48,333 nucleotides of DNA from Magnetococcales bacterium (GTDB lineage: Bacteria; Pseudomonadota; Magnetococcia; Magnetococcales; UBA8363): positions 1-48,333 of the forward strand of contig JADFYU010000021.1 of assembly GCA_015232865.1 (NCBI GenBank), read 5' to 3'. A program made the translations under genes and the position numbers. Under the pieces are notes generated by a model, which saw only the letters and a program-made list of their open reading frames with translations, was not told the origin of the DNA and did not search any database. Shown here in pieces: positions 1 through 8,765 of the stretch. Every line of letters starts with the position of its first letter. Positions within the stretch are counted from its first letter, which is position 1.

Positions 1-200
1 ATGAGACTTTTTTCTAGTTTGCCAGGTGAATCAAGAGGTTGTGCCGATTGCGTGCGTACAACTGCCGGATCTAGGTTGATGTGCTGTATCGGTTTGAAGC
101 TGGGATTTGCCGGTCATCCTCCTCTCCGGTGGACTGCGGGCGGTCCATGTCCCGGCTAAATGTTTAATCTGAAAACTTGAATTGACAGAGGATTCAACAA
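1..200. other. Intergenic leader upstream of mamI
   Basis: No supportable gene was seen here. The left part (18-77) is a copy of the dispersed CAACTGCC repeat described separately. The stretch 120-180 is GC-rich with short complementary words but no clear hairpin. mamI follows with a GAGG Shine-Dalgarno sequence at 188-191. In related islands mamH precedes mamI, so mamH probably ends just outside the window. That is inference. Confidence 0.5.
18..77 (+). repeat. Dispersed CAACTGCC-type intergenic repeat, copy 1
   Basis: This copy contains GCCAGGTGAATCAAGAGG, then GATTGCGTGCGTACAACTGCC, and ends in a diverged GGATCTAGG. It matches 40992-41047 almost base for base, including the spacer, so the two are direct copies 41 kb apart. 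Only one arm of the inverted element is present here. It lies between the presumed end of mamH and mamI. Confidence 0.75.
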
Positions 201-425
201 ATGTCCAACATTATTTTCGGGTTGGTTGCGCTGGCACTGGGTTTGTGGGGCGTTTCCGTTTGGTGGTGGTCCATCGTCGAGCTTTTGCGTGGTTTGGTTC
301 CTATTGCGCTGATTCTTTTGGGGTTGGTTGCTTTGGGGGCCGGTGTGACCAGAATGCGGGAAACGCCACCCAGTCGTGCAGGTAGCGAAGAGTTTGGTGA
401 TGAAGTCGTCTCGATGGAAGAGTAG
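201..425 (+). CDS. mamI: MamI, magnetosome membrane invagination protein
   Basis: The product is a 74-residue inner-membrane protein with two predicted membrane segments (about 3-22 and 29-48). They are separated by a short WWWSIVELLRG linker, which is characteristic of MamI. In Magnetospirillum, MamI is one of the few proteins essential for forming the magnetosome invagination. The ATG at 201 follows a GAGG ribosome site at 188-191. The C-terminal tail is short and polar, as expected for a cytoplasmic end. mamE starts 7 bases after the stop, so the two are very likely co-transcribed. The assignment rests on the hydrophobic pattern, the tryptophan-rich loop and the position before mamE. Confidence 0.9.
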   Translation: MSNIIFGLVALALGLWGVSVWWWSIVELLRGLVPIALILLGLVALGAGVTRMRETPPSRAGSEEFGDEVVSMEE

Positions 426-431
426 AATCCC

Positions 432-2573
432 ATGATTCCCAAGTCAGAAGCCCATTGCGGCAAAGTCTATCATAAATACCTCTATCTGGTCGGCATAACG
501 GCTGTTTTGGTCATGGTCGGCAGCTATTGGTATATCGAATACTACGGTAAGCAGAACCCGAGCATGGATCAGGTGGCCCTGGCGCAGTCGGGTGGCGTGC
601 GCAACCATCGGGCACCCAATCCGACCTCCAATACTCCGGGACTCTCACCGTTTAGTACTCAACAGCCGCAGGCCATGACCTTCAGCCCGCAGGCGCAACA
701 GATTGCAGCGCCAGCCATTGATCCACTGGAGCCGGTGGCTGCCAGCACGTTTGCTGCCGTCGTTCGTTCCATCATGCCCAGTGTGGTCAACGTCAGCGCC
801 ACGAATGCCAAAAATCCGGTACAGACCAATGCGGATGCGCCGGGTGCCCCTCAGGCCGGATTGAAATTTGCCCACCCGTTCAGCGGTATTGCCCAGGAGA
901 GTATCGGCTCCGGCATCATCGTCACCAAAGATGGCTATGTTCTGACCAATTTTCACGTAATCGAACAGGCCCGGCACATCAGTGTGACCGTCTTTAACAG
1001 TCTGGGCACCAAACGCTATTTTGCCGATGTCATCGGTCAGGATGAGACACGGGATCTGGCCTTGCTCAAAATCACGCCGGAGCGTTCGTTGTACCCGGCG
1101 GCTCTGGGCAACAGCGATCGTGTTCAGGTCGGTGATTCCGTCATCGCCATCGGCAGTCCCTTTGGGCTGGATCAGACGGTGAGCAAGGGTATTCTTTCGG
1201 GCAGAAACAAGGTGGTCAATATTGGTGGAAACATCCACAAGGGCTTGATGCAGACCGATGCCGCCATCAACCGGGGCAATTCCGGTGGTCCCCTGGTTGA
1301 TCAGACCGGCAGCGTCATTGGAATCAATACCGCTATTTACACGACAACCAGTGCTTTTTCCGGTGTCGGCTTTGCCGTTCCCATGAATATGGCACGGGAT
1401 TTTTTGGATGATTTCATTCAGGTCCCCAATGTCAAGCCCGACCTCAAGCGCGGTGCTGTACGGGGGGTTGCGGTCGCTGCACCCAACGGCGCCCCGCCGA
1501 TTATGGCCAATGCGATCATGCCTCATGGCGATCGGGGACCGTGTGAATCCTGCCACGAAATTTTACCGTCCACACAACCTGTTGCTGCGGTCAACAACGG
1601 CGCCCCACCGATTATGGCCAATGCGATCATGCCCCATGGCGATCGGGGACCGTGTGAATCCTGCCACGAAATTTTACCGTCCACACAGCCAATCCGGTTT
1701 GGTCTTGGACCCAACGGTGATGGTCGTCATGGTCCGGGCCATCTCAACCAGTTTGCCTTTTCTCCCGGTGGAGCCATCGGATTGCCGGCAGCCATGGCAA
1801 CCAATATTGCCAGTTCCCTGGGTTTTTCTCTGTCGCCCTTGGATCAAGCCAATGCCCAGCGTCTCAACTCTCCGGTTCCAGGTGGTATTTTGGTCGTTGA
1901 CGTTGGAATCGGCTCCGCTGCCGAACGTTCTGGATTTCTGTCTGATGATATCATCTTCAAACTCGACGGTCGTCGTCTGAGTCAACTCGATTTGTTTGAA
2001 GCCTCTCTGGCCAATTTTGATCCCGGTGAAATGGTCCGTATCTCCATTGTTCGGGAAGGGCAGCGGATGGATTTGAATCTGCCTATCGAACGTCCCGGTG
2101 TACAAACCGTGGCGCTACAACAGCCTCAACAGATGACCTTTGCCGGGGCGGGTGCTGAAACCGGGAATCTCTCTCCTCCTGCTCAACAACAAATGGTCGT
2201 GAACCCAGCTAACGAACCGCCGCCGGTTCCAGCCAAGCAAGGGGGGATGGCGCCGGCCAGAACGGAGTTTGAGTGGATGGGCATGGAGATGACTCCGATA
2301 TCTCCGGGTCAAGGAGCCAAGACCGCAGCGAATCCGCAAGGGAAGGCGACCAACACACCGCTCAAGAGAGGGGCGTTGGTCGCTGACGTTGATGTTGGCT
2401 CGGCCGCTCAGCGGGCAGGTATCAAACGGAACGACGTTCTGGTTGCCATCAACGGTCACGTTGTCGATACGGCCGGCGCCTTGGATAAGCAGATCAAGGC
2501 GGCGACCGGCCAGGCGGGTGTTTTGTTGGAAATTGATCGGTCCGGGCAGCGCATGTTTACGGTTCTCCAATAA
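432..2573 (+). CDS. mamE: MamE, HtrA-type magnetosome protease with two magnetochrome domains
   Basis: The 713-residue protein has an N-terminal membrane anchor (about 16-36), then a proline/glutamine-rich linker. A trypsin-like HtrA domain follows with an intact triad: His175 in LTNFHVI, Asp208 in TRDLALL and Ser284 in GNSGGPL. Two magnetochrome units with CxxCH heme sites come next (Cys371 and Cys408), then two PDZ domains (about 475-560 and 630-712). In Magnetospirillum, MamE processes MamO, MamP and itself and is needed for crystal growth; the CxxCH sites bind c-type heme. The protease should be active. The two magnetochrome units are nearly identical in DNA, a 111-base in-frame tandem duplication. 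It lies between mamI and mamK. Confidence 0.96.
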   Translation: MIPKSEAHCGKVYHKYLYLVGITAVLVMVGSYWYIEYYGKQNPSMDQVALAQSGGVRNHRAPNPTSNTPGLSPFSTQQPQAMTFSPQAQQIAAPAIDPLEPVAASTFAAVVRSIMPSVVNVSATNAKNPVQTNADAPGAPQAGLKFAHPFSGIAQESIGSGIIVTKDGYVLTNFHVIEQARHISVTVFNSLGTKRYFADVIGQDETRDLALLKITPERSLYPAALGNSDRVQVGDSVIAIGSPFGLDQTVSKGILSGRNKVVNIGGNIHKGLMQTDAAINRGNSGGPLVDQTGSVIGINTAIYTTTSAFSGVGFAVPMNMARDFLDDFIQVPNVKPDLKRGAVRGVAVAAPNGAPPIMANAIMPHGDRGPCESCHEILPSTQPVAAVNNGAPPIMANAIMPHGDRGPCESCHEILPSTQPIRFGLGPNGDGRHGPGHLNQFAFSPGGAIGLPAAMATNIASSLGFSLSPLDQANAQRLNSPVPGGILVVDVGIGSAAERSGFLSDDIIFKLDGRRLSQLDLFEASLANFDPGEMVRISIVREGQRMDLNLPIERPGVQTVALQQPQQMTFAGAGAETGNLSPPAQQQMVVNPANEPPPVPAKQGGMAPARTEFEWMGMEMTPISPGQGAKTAANPQGKATNTPLKRGALVADVDVGSAAQRAGIKRNDVLVAINGHVVDTAGALDKQIKAATGQAGVLLEIDRSGQRMFTVLQ
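1484..1694 (+). repeat. 111-base tandem duplication encoding the MamE magnetochrome unit
   Basis: Two direct copies start at 1484 and 1595, a 111-base (37-residue) period. Each begins CAACGGCGCCCC and encodes a PHGDRGPCESCHE core. Only a few substitutions separate the copies (for example CCGCCG versus CCACCG and CCTCATG versus CCCCATG), and these are silent. Such identity at synonymous sites suggests recent duplication or gene conversion. The frame is preserved. Confidence 0.95.
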
Positions 2574-2652
2574 CTTCGGAACTGTAAATTTTATTTGCAG
2601 TTCTTCAGGCGGCAATTTTGAGGGATGTCAGCCATTCAATCGAGGAGTCATT

Positions 2653-3693
2653 ATGTCAACAGGGAATGATAGTTCCAGCCCGCTCTATCTGGGGATAGAT
2701 CTAGGAACCTCTCAAACGGCGATCATGTCCAACCGAGGGGCGCAATCTTTGGTTCGGTCCGTTGTCGGTTATCCAAAGGATATCATCGGAATCCGTCTGC
2801 TCAACGATACCCGCCTGGTTGGTCAGGAGGCCATCGATAAACGCTCCTACATGAATTTACACTATCCTTTGGAAGACGGTGTTCTCAAAGAGGCCAGCGA
2901 TCGGCAGACCAAAGCGGCTAAAGAGTTGCTTGAATATGCCATTAAACAGGTACAGCCCAAAACCGGTGAGCAGATCTCAGCCATTCTCGGCGTTCCGGCC
3001 CGTGCGTCTGTCAACAATAAAAACCAACTCTTGAGAATCGCACACGAGTTGGTCGATTTTGCCGTTGTCGTTTCAGAACCGTTTATGGTGGCGTATGGAT
3101 TGGGTCGTCTGACCAATGCCATCATCATCGATATCGGAGCTGGAACCATCGATCTGTGCGCCATGAAGGGGACGGTTCCGGCTCCGGAAGATCAGATCAC
3201 CTTGCTCAAGGCGGGGAACTATGTCGATGAGCTGTTGACCTCCTCCATGGAGGAGTCCTATCCCCATGTCCAGGTCAATCAGCTGATAGCCAAAAAGATC
3301 AAGGAAAAGCACGGCTATGTTGGTGAGTCAACTTCGGAAATGATTGTATCGGTGCGCTCTGAAGGCCGTCCTGTTTCGGTAGATTTAAGTCGGGAGATCC
3401 GCTTGGCTTGTGAGGCCATCCTCCCGGATATTCTGGAGAGTTTAGAGGAGTTGGTCACTCATTTTGATCCGGAAGATCAGGAAGAGGCGCTGAAAAATAT
3501 CATCATTGCCGGGGGGGGGAGTCGGATTGCCGGTTTGCCGCAGGCTCTGATGAACCATCTGGCCGGTCACGGCGAGGTTCATGTCACCTGTGTCGCGGAC
3601 CCACAATTTGCCGGTGCTGCCGGTGCTTTGAAATTGGCAACGGAGTTGCCGCAAGAGTATTGGTCCCAGGTCGGTGACGTGATCGGTTCCTGA
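2653..3693 (+). CDS. mamK: MamK, magnetosome actin-like filament protein (first copy)
   Basis: The product is a 346-residue bacterial actin that forms cytoplasmic filaments along the magnetosome chain and positions it at division. The nucleotide-binding motifs are intact: phosphate-1 LGIDLGTS (13-20), phosphate-2 IDIGAGTID (159-167) and the adenosine motif IIAGGGSRIAG near 290. The catalytic glutamate is Glu142 in SEPFMVAYG. The ATG at 2653 was chosen because GAGGAG lies just upstream and the phosphate-1 loop falls at the usual distance; the frame is open further upstream through the end of mamE. A second complete mamK of identical length lies at 24976-26016. Polymerisation and ATPase activity are predicted. 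Confidence 0.96.
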   Translation: MSTGNDSSSPLYLGIDLGTSQTAIMSNRGAQSLVRSVVGYPKDIIGIRLLNDTRLVGQEAIDKRSYMNLHYPLEDGVLKEASDRQTKAAKELLEYAIKQVQPKTGEQISAILGVPARASVNNKNQLLRIAHELVDFAVVVSEPFMVAYGLGRLTNAIIIDIGAGTIDLCAMKGTVPAPEDQITLLKAGNYVDELLTSSMEESYPHVQVNQLIAKKIKEKHGYVGESTSEMIVSVRSEGRPVSVDLSREIRLACEAILPDILESLEELVTHFDPEDQEEALKNIIIAGGGSRIAGLPQALMNHLAGHGEVHVTCVADPQFAGAAGALKLATELPQEYWSQVGDVIGS

Positions 3694-3762
3694 GGGTTTT
3701 AGCGAAACAATTCCGATATTGGACGGATTGAATTGAATGTCAGAAAAGGTGAGGGAAGAAGA

Positions 3763-4089
3763 ATGGATATTCCAGGCGTCGTAAAAAGAGAATCCGGTCT
3801 GTTGTCTTGGTCGCTGGCTGCGATCAGTTATTTGGGTATTTTGGCTTTGGTGCCCCTGTTGATCAACCGCCGTGATCCTTATGTCCAGTTTCATGCACGG
3901 CAGGGTTTGGTCTTGTGGATTTGGGAGGTTTTGGCTGTTTTCAGCCTGGCCGTTCCGGTGGTCGGACGAATTTTTTTCCAAACCTCCAGCTTGATCTGTT
4001 TCATTTTGTCGGCCATCGGTTTGATCTCCGTTTTACTTGGGCGTGCCTGGCGTCTGCCCTTGGTTGGTCAGTGGGCGGACAAGCTTTAA
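3763..4089 (+). CDS. mamF: MamF/MmsF-family magnetosome membrane protein
   Basis: The 108-residue protein has three predicted membrane segments and the family hallmark YVQFHARQGLVLWIWE (about 46-61), typical of the DUF4870/MamF-MmsF family. Members are abundant magnetosome membrane proteins that influence crystal size and shape. The ATG at 3763 follows a GAGGGA ribosome site; an upstream ATG at 3736 in the same frame is less well placed. The gene lies 69 bases after mamK. MamF and MmsF are hard to separate by inspection, so the family call is firmer than the exact symbol. A strong palindromic terminator follows at 4148-4187. Confidence 0.85.
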   Translation: MDIPGVVKRESGLLSWSLAAISYLGILALVPLLINRRDPYVQFHARQGLVLWIWEVLAVFSLAVPVVGRIFFQTSSLICFILSAIGLISVLLGRAWRLPLVGQWADKL

Positions 4090-4137
4090 CCCGGATTCGG
4101 CCGTTGTCTGTACGAACTGGATACGACCTCTTGATTT
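4088..4137 (-). repeat. Dispersed CAACTGCC-type repeat, copy 2 (minus orientation)
   Basis: This copy begins AACCCGGATTCGGCCGTTGT and contains GTACGAACTGG and CCTCTTGATT. Its reverse complement aligns with the copies at 18-77 and 40992-41047. It starts at the mamF stop codon and is followed directly by the palindromic terminator. Confidence 0.7.
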
Positions 4138-4147
4138 TTCGGCTCTC

Positions 4148-4187
4148 TCAGAAAAAATCCATCAGCGGCAAGATGGATTTTTTCTGA
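4148..4187. terminator. Palindromic terminator after mamF
   Basis: A perfect 16-base stem (TCAGAAAAAATCCATC at 4148-4163 with its complement at 4172-4187) encloses the 8-base loop AGCGGCAA. The A and T tracts within the stem could support termination on either strand. This would separate mamI-F from mamL onward or attenuate read-through. Confidence 0.7.
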
Positions 4188-4281
4188 GTGACCAGATAAG
4201 GCCATATTTCGCACCCGCCAACCGAATCCAGGTTTGCAGGGTTAATCGTTGTTAGAACGTGAATAGTCGAGGGAATACGGT

Positions 4282-4503
4282 ATGGTCAGGCTAGTTGTTT
4301 CCCTGATTTTCGCAATTTTTATTTTGATTTTTTCATCCCAGAACATGCATGGGGTTGAAGTACGTTTTGTCTTTGGCGAGCCGGTCGAGATGCCCATGGT
4401 ATTGGCGGTGGCCGGGGCCTTTGTTTGTGGATTTGCTTTGGCCATTTTTACGGTGATCCTGCGCACCAAGAAAAAACGGGATGACGACGACTTCGACTAT
4501 TAG
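4282..4503 (+). CDS. mamL: MamL, magnetosome membrane invagination protein
   Basis: The 73-residue protein has two membrane segments (about 3-20 and 33-55) and a LapA-like layout with SSQNMHGVEVRFVFGEPVEM between them. MamL is required for magnetosome invagination; its basic C-terminal tail is thought to sit on the cytoplasmic face and bend the membrane. Here the basic patch RTKKKR is followed by an acidic ending, DDDDFDY, so the tail is mixed in charge. The ATG start is the only reasonable one. The position between mamF and mamM fits the canonical order. Confidence 0.88.
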   Translation: MVRLVVSLIFAIFILIFSSQNMHGVEVRFVFGEPVEMPMVLAVAGAFVCGFALAIFTVILRTKKKRDDDDFDY

Positions 4504-4771
4504 TCCTGGTCATTTGTCATATACGATTTAGCCCGAAATCCTGTCGGTGGTTTGTTCGACAAAAAGTTTTTTTCGGTTTTCAAGGGCCGTGAAGGAGATT
4601 GATGGTCTGATTGTTTCGGGTTTTGTATCACCGGATATTTAAAAAAGCATGCAGACTCAATTGTTTGTCATTTTTTTGAAATAGCAGGTTGGCCAAAAGA
4701 GAAACAAGGTGGATGATTGATTTTCTCTGCGACTCTCACTCTTGATTTGGTTTGGATATCGTTTATTTCTT
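4504..4771. other. Intergenic gap between mamL and mamM
   Basis: No gene was seen in this AT-rich stretch. It contains T-rich runs around 4565-4575 and 4670-4680 and several weak promoter-like words, but no pair convincing enough to call. An internal mamM promoter here is possible but unproven. Confidence 0.35.
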
Positions 4772-5734
4772 ATGAGATATTCTCAGTGCGTCGTTTGTAA
4801 CGAAACCGTTGGTTGGATTGGCTTGATGGCCAATCTGACTCTATCGACTCTCAAGCTCTTTGTCGGCGTGATTTCCGGTTCCCATGCGCTTTTGGCGGAT
4901 GCACTCTATTCAGCCAAGGATGTGGTCACTTCGGTTTTGATCATCATAGGCCTGAAGGTTTCAAAACAGCCGATTGACCAGGAGCATCCGTTTGGTCACG
5001 GAAAAATTGAATTTATTTTGGCTCTGGTGGTCAGCATCGTGCTCATGGGCTTGACCGGGGTGCTGTTTTATTATGCTTCGGTCACGCTCTTGGAGGGGAT
5101 TCATACCGCTCCGCATCTCATCGCCCTTTGGACGGCGTTATTATCGGTTGCGGTCAATATTTTTCTCTTTAAATATACCCGCTGTGTGGCGATTGAGATC
5201 AATAGCCCGGTGGTCGGTATTCTTTCTTCCCACCACAAGGCTGACGGGCTCTCTTCAGTGGCGGTGGCTTTGGGCATTATCGGCTCGCACTATTTGGGCA
5301 TGCCCTGGCTGGATACCGTCGTTGCTCTTGGAGAGACGCTCCACCTGATCTATATGGGTGGTGAGATCTTCTGGAGCGCATTCAGCGGTTTGATGGATAA
5401 ATCGGCACCCAAGGAGACCGTCACAAAAATTCGAACACTGGCTTTGGATTGTTCCGGAGTACAGACGGTCGAATTGATTCGTACCCGGTTGGTTGGTCAA
5501 GAGTTGTGGGTTGACATGACCATCGGCGTCGATCCTGAGTTGTCTGTCGGTTCAGCCAAGGTCATCAGCCGACGGGTTGAGGAGCAGTTGGCTTCGCATA
5601 TTCCGCATATTGGTGATATCGGCGTGCATTTTCGCTCGATTCCCGGATCGGTTCCCGAAATGGATCAACTGCAAAAAGAGATACGGCTGCTTTCGGACAG
5701 GGAGGAAAAAGATGCGGAAGATAAGTTGGTTTAA
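4772..5734 (+). CDS. mamM: MamM, cation diffusion facilitator for magnetosome iron
   Basis: The 320-residue CDF transporter has about six membrane segments and a cytoplasmic C-terminal dimerisation domain. It is thought to import Fe(II) into the magnetosome lumen in exchange for protons and to stabilise MamB. Visible metal-site motifs are ADALYSAKD in TM2, with Tyr in the position where many CDFs have His, and HHKADGLSS in TM5. The N-terminus carries CxxC (CVVC). The ATG at 4772 puts this motif at the same distance as in MamB at 10413. An in-frame TTG at 4742 would add ten residues without a good ribosome site. A C-terminal charged tail follows the domain. Confidence 0.95.
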   Translation: MRYSQCVVCNETVGWIGLMANLTLSTLKLFVGVISGSHALLADALYSAKDVVTSVLIIIGLKVSKQPIDQEHPFGHGKIEFILALVVSIVLMGLTGVLFYYASVTLLEGIHTAPHLIALWTALLSVAVNIFLFKYTRCVAIEINSPVVGILSSHHKADGLSSVAVALGIIGSHYLGMPWLDTVVALGETLHLIYMGGEIFWSAFSGLMDKSAPKETVTKIRTLALDCSGVQTVELIRTRLVGQELWVDMTIGVDPELSVGSAKVISRRVEEQLASHIPHIGDIGVHFRSIPGSVPEMDQLQKEIRLLSDREEKDAEDKLV

Positions 5735-5945
5735 TCCGGGTCTGGCCACCAGGGTATCCGGTGCGTAGTACCTGGAGATGGCTATCGGCACGCAAGGCCA
5801 AACACGGCCTCCAGGCTGAAGAGTCATCTTGCGGTCGTCTTCTGGAATATTTTCCACTGTGGCTAATGAGTGGGTCTGGTGGGGCGGCTCCATGGGACCG
5901 GGACGATGGCACGACAATGAACACTTTTCTGATCAGTCAAAAGAT
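5735..5945. other. Gap between mamM and mamO; no mamN
   Basis: In Magnetospirillum mamN lies here. This 211-base gap has no membrane-protein gene and no visible mamN remnant. The mamO frame is open back to 5829, so a longer MamO N-terminus cannot be excluded, but the extra residues are not membrane-like. Confidence 0.5.
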
Positions 5946-7928
5946 ATGACAAATTATAAACGAAAAAAGGTAAACGTTCCATTTTGCCGGCAGGGTTGGA
6001 AATTTCCATCTGTCATTCTGATCCTGGCCATACTTTCGACCTTTGCCTGGGGTTTCCATCTTTTGCGGGACCATCGCGCGGAATTGGATGGGGTGAGCAA
6101 GATTGATCTGCAATCTAACCGTTCAATTCTGCCTGGTGCCTCGTCGCTACCCGTTGTCGGAGGCGGTGGTAGCCCGATGGATACAGTCGTCCGAGCCTCT
6201 CTGGTCAACATTGCCGGAATTGAGCGTGCGGCCAACGGTGGCAATGGCCGCTTCGTTTCCCGAGGCTCAGGGGTCATTATCACCCCCAATGGCCATATCG
6301 CCACCGCCAATCACCTGCTGGATGGTCTCAAGGAGATTCTGGTTCGGATACAGACGCCCAGCGGTCCCAGACAATATTCCGCTCAATTGCTCAAAGCGGT
6401 TTCCAAACATGATCTGGCGGTTTTGAAAGTGGTCTCCCGCGATCTTTTTCCGCATTTGATTCCCGGCGATTCCCGATCCTTGTCCCCGGGAGATCCCGTC
6501 ACCGCCTGGGGAGACCCGGATGGCGCATCGGCGATTCGCAGAACCGGGATGGTCAGCGGTTTGTCTTCTCCCACCTCGGTTACCATCGGGACTAAAATCT
6601 TGAGCAGCCTGATTCCGACCAACGCGGTCTATCATTGGACCCAGGGAGGTGGGCCGCTGGTTAATGATCGGGGCCGCTTGCTGGGGGTGAATCTGGCCGT
6701 TCAATCTTCAACGGGGGGCGTGACCGGCTTTGCCATTCCGGTTCATGTGCTCTTTACCCATTTTCAAGACGTGGTGAACTTTCCCGTTCCGCTTCCCGTA
6801 GCGCAAAACCCGGTTGTCGGTCAGATTGCTCCGGCCGCAGCTCCGGTTTTTCTTCCCGCAGACAGTCAGGCCAGAGCCCTTTCTGTCGTGGGTGCCAGTT
6901 CCATGGTGCCTACGACAGAGAGGGTTCAAAGCCGCTCTCGTCGTCCTTCCGACGATTGGTGGGATCGGGCAAAATCCATATTGAATCTTAACGTTGGCCT
7001 GCAAGTTCCCTCGCTGTCGGACCCGAGCCTTGGCAACCTGATTCCCAAGGAGAACACGGCCCATATCGAGACCCAGCGTATTTTGGGTTATCCGTTGCGA
7101 ACCTTCCTGGGGCTTTTGATCCTTGGTTTTGTCTCCGGCGTTACGGGCGGCATGATGACCATGGGCGGTGGAATCATCAAGGTCATCGGCTTGATGACCT
7201 TCTTCGAATATGGTCTGTTGTTGGTGCGTCCGGTTGCCTATATCACCAATATTTTCATGTATGGTGCGGCGGCTTTGCGCTACAGACGGGATAACCTGTT
7301 TGATTGGGAGACCGTTCGCCCCATGGTTCCCTGGGCCATGTTCGGGGTGGTGCTGGGATATTTTATCGGCAATATTCTCAATTCCACCATCATTCATTAT
7401 CTCCTGGGGGGATTTGCCTTTTTGCTTGGCCTGAAAATGTTGGTGGAGCTTTCTGAAACCAGACAAAGCAGTCGCGGATTGAGCTGGCTTCAGTATTATT
7501 TTGGCAGCGGACAGGAGGAGGGGCTGGCAAAACGCCATCACAACAGGCCCGCACATTTCATACGCGACGGCATTCTCGGTCTGCCCATGGGTATCATCAG
7601 TGGTATTCTGGGCATTACCGGCGGTGTGGTTGAAGTACCGCTCCAGCGCTATGTTGCAGGCGTTCCCCTCAGAAACGCCATTGCCAACAGTGCGGTGCTG
7701 GTCTTTTTTGCCTCTGTAGTCGGCTCGATCGTGGCCTTGAGTCATGGCATTCACTCTGGCAGCTTTTCTTTGGATACTCCTCTGATGATGGCCATCATAC
7801 TGATTCCCGGTGCCTATATCGGCGGGCTGACCGGCGCTTGGTTGACCACGGTGGTCTCTCTGAACATTCTGCGTTGGTTGTATGCGATCCTGATGTTTGC
7901 CGTTGCGATTAAAATGGTACTGTCATGA
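5946..7928 (+). CDS. mamO: MamO, degenerate trypsin-like protease fused to a TauE-like transporter
   Basis: The 660-residue protein has an N-terminal membrane anchor (about 17-37), a trypsin-like domain (about 85-270) and a C-terminal TauE/SafE membrane domain with about eight segments (380-660). The histidine (ATANHLLDG) and aspartate (KHDLAVLKV) of the triad are visible, but the nucleophile motif GNSGGP is replaced by TQGGGP, so no serine is present. This agrees with the known loss of proteolysis in Magnetospirillum MamO, which acts in crystal nucleation and metal binding. The ATG at 5946 was chosen because it precedes a basic segment and the anchor; its ribosome site is weak. The end overlaps mamP by 4 bases. 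Confidence 0.93.
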   Translation: MTNYKRKKVNVPFCRQGWKFPSVILILAILSTFAWGFHLLRDHRAELDGVSKIDLQSNRSILPGASSLPVVGGGGSPMDTVVRASLVNIAGIERAANGGNGRFVSRGSGVIITPNGHIATANHLLDGLKEILVRIQTPSGPRQYSAQLLKAVSKHDLAVLKVVSRDLFPHLIPGDSRSLSPGDPVTAWGDPDGASAIRRTGMVSGLSSPTSVTIGTKILSSLIPTNAVYHWTQGGGPLVNDRGRLLGVNLAVQSSTGGVTGFAIPVHVLFTHFQDVVNFPVPLPVAQNPVVGQIAPAAAPVFLPADSQARALSVVGASSMVPTTERVQSRSRRPSDDWWDRAKSILNLNVGLQVPSLSDPSLGNLIPKENTAHIETQRILGYPLRTFLGLLILGFVSGVTGGMMTMGGGIIKVIGLMTFFEYGLLLVRPVAYITNIFMYGAAALRYRRDNLFDWETVRPMVPWAMFGVVLGYFIGNILNSTIIHYLLGGFAFLLGLKMLVELSETRQSSRGLSWLQYYFGSGQEEGLAKRHHNRPAHFIRDGILGLPMGIISGILGITGGVVEVPLQRYVAGVPLRNAIANSAVLVFFASVVGSIVALSHGIHSGSFSLDTPLMMAIILIPGAYIGGLTGAWLTTVVSLNILRWLYAILMFAVAIKMVLS

Positions 7929-8710
7929 GATTTAACGGCAACAGCATTGTCACGTTGGGCCTGCTACTTTTGGTGGTGGTGTTTGGTTTTGGCCTATTCT
8001 CTTCTCCCGACTATTCACAACTTCCTGTTTCTACCGGGGCCAGCACTCGGACGGCCCCTGGATTGGCCGGGGTGTCGGGTGTATCCGGTGTTGAGGCGAT
8101 CCCGGTGGCTCTACAACCGATGCCGTTGGGCATGGGCCGTGTTGAGAGCAAGGGGGGGGCTTTTACCGATCCGGCCATTCAACTCTCCGAAGGTCACTGG
8201 CAAGGGATGGAGGCACTGCCTCTTTCGGCAGAACTCAAGAAAAAGCTGAAACTGCCGAGTAGATTAAAAGGGTTGCTTATCGACGAGGTTACTCTCTATG
8301 CCGCAACCTCCGGGATGAGAGCGGGGGATGTGCTGATTGCGGTCAACAGTCGGCCGGTGCTGACCCTCGAAGATCTGGTCAGAGAGACCAAGCGACTTCA
8401 AGCCCGACAGACGGCCAGCTTGACGGTTTATCGGAATGGGGATTGGAAAACATTTACATTGGCGGTACCGGAGGGAGATAATCTTGGTTTTGCCCAGGTT
8501 GAAACGGCTCCGCTCATTCTGCCGGGAGCCATGCGTCCCCATCCCTATCGTGGACCATGTACCCAGTGCCATGCCATCGGCGTGTTGGGAAAACCGAGAA
8601 TGCCGGACCCGGATGGCATTTTATTGCCACCACCCCCGATTTCGGCCAATGCAACCATGCCCCACCAAGATCGAGGCCCCTGTCAGGTCTGTCATAAAAT
8701 TGTTAACTAG
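7925..8710 (+). CDS. mamP: MamP, PDZ and double-magnetochrome c-type cytochrome
   Basis: The 261-residue protein has an N-terminal anchor (about 7-25), a PDZ domain (about 85-185) and two CxxCH heme sites: Cys212 in [15 protein letters not shown] and Cys253 in [14 protein letters not shown]. MamP is an iron oxidase that helps set the Fe(II)/Fe(III) ratio for magnetite. The start overlaps the mamO stop (ATGA), implying translational coupling. The second heme site lies within ten residues of the C-terminus, as in other MamP proteins. A run of eight G at 8152-8159 lies in the coding sequence but does not disturb the frame. Confidence 0.95.
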   Translation: MRFNGNSIVTLGLLLLVVVFGFGLFSSPDYSQLPVSTGASTRTAPGLAGVSGVSGVEAIPVALQPMPLGMGRVESKGGAFTDPAIQLSEGHWQGMEALPLSAELKKKLKLPSRLKGLLIDEVTLYAATSGMRAGDVLIAVNSRPVLTLEDLVRETKRLQARQTASLTVYRNGDWKTFTLAVPEGDNLGFAQVETAPLILPGAMRPHPYRGPCTQCHAIGVLGKPRMPDPDGILLPPPPISANATMPHQDRGPCQVCHKIVN

Positions 8711-8765
8711 CGGTTGATCGCAACCGCCTTGATCAGGAGACGGAAATCCGTTTTGTAGGTAAAAT

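Noticed and set aside
645..1556. Long minus-strand open frame inside mamE
   Set aside because: It is the antisense shadow of a well-supported gene, without a ribosome site or protein-like composition.
5735..5945. mamN between mamM and mamO
   Set aside because: No membrane-protein frame of the right kind or length is present.
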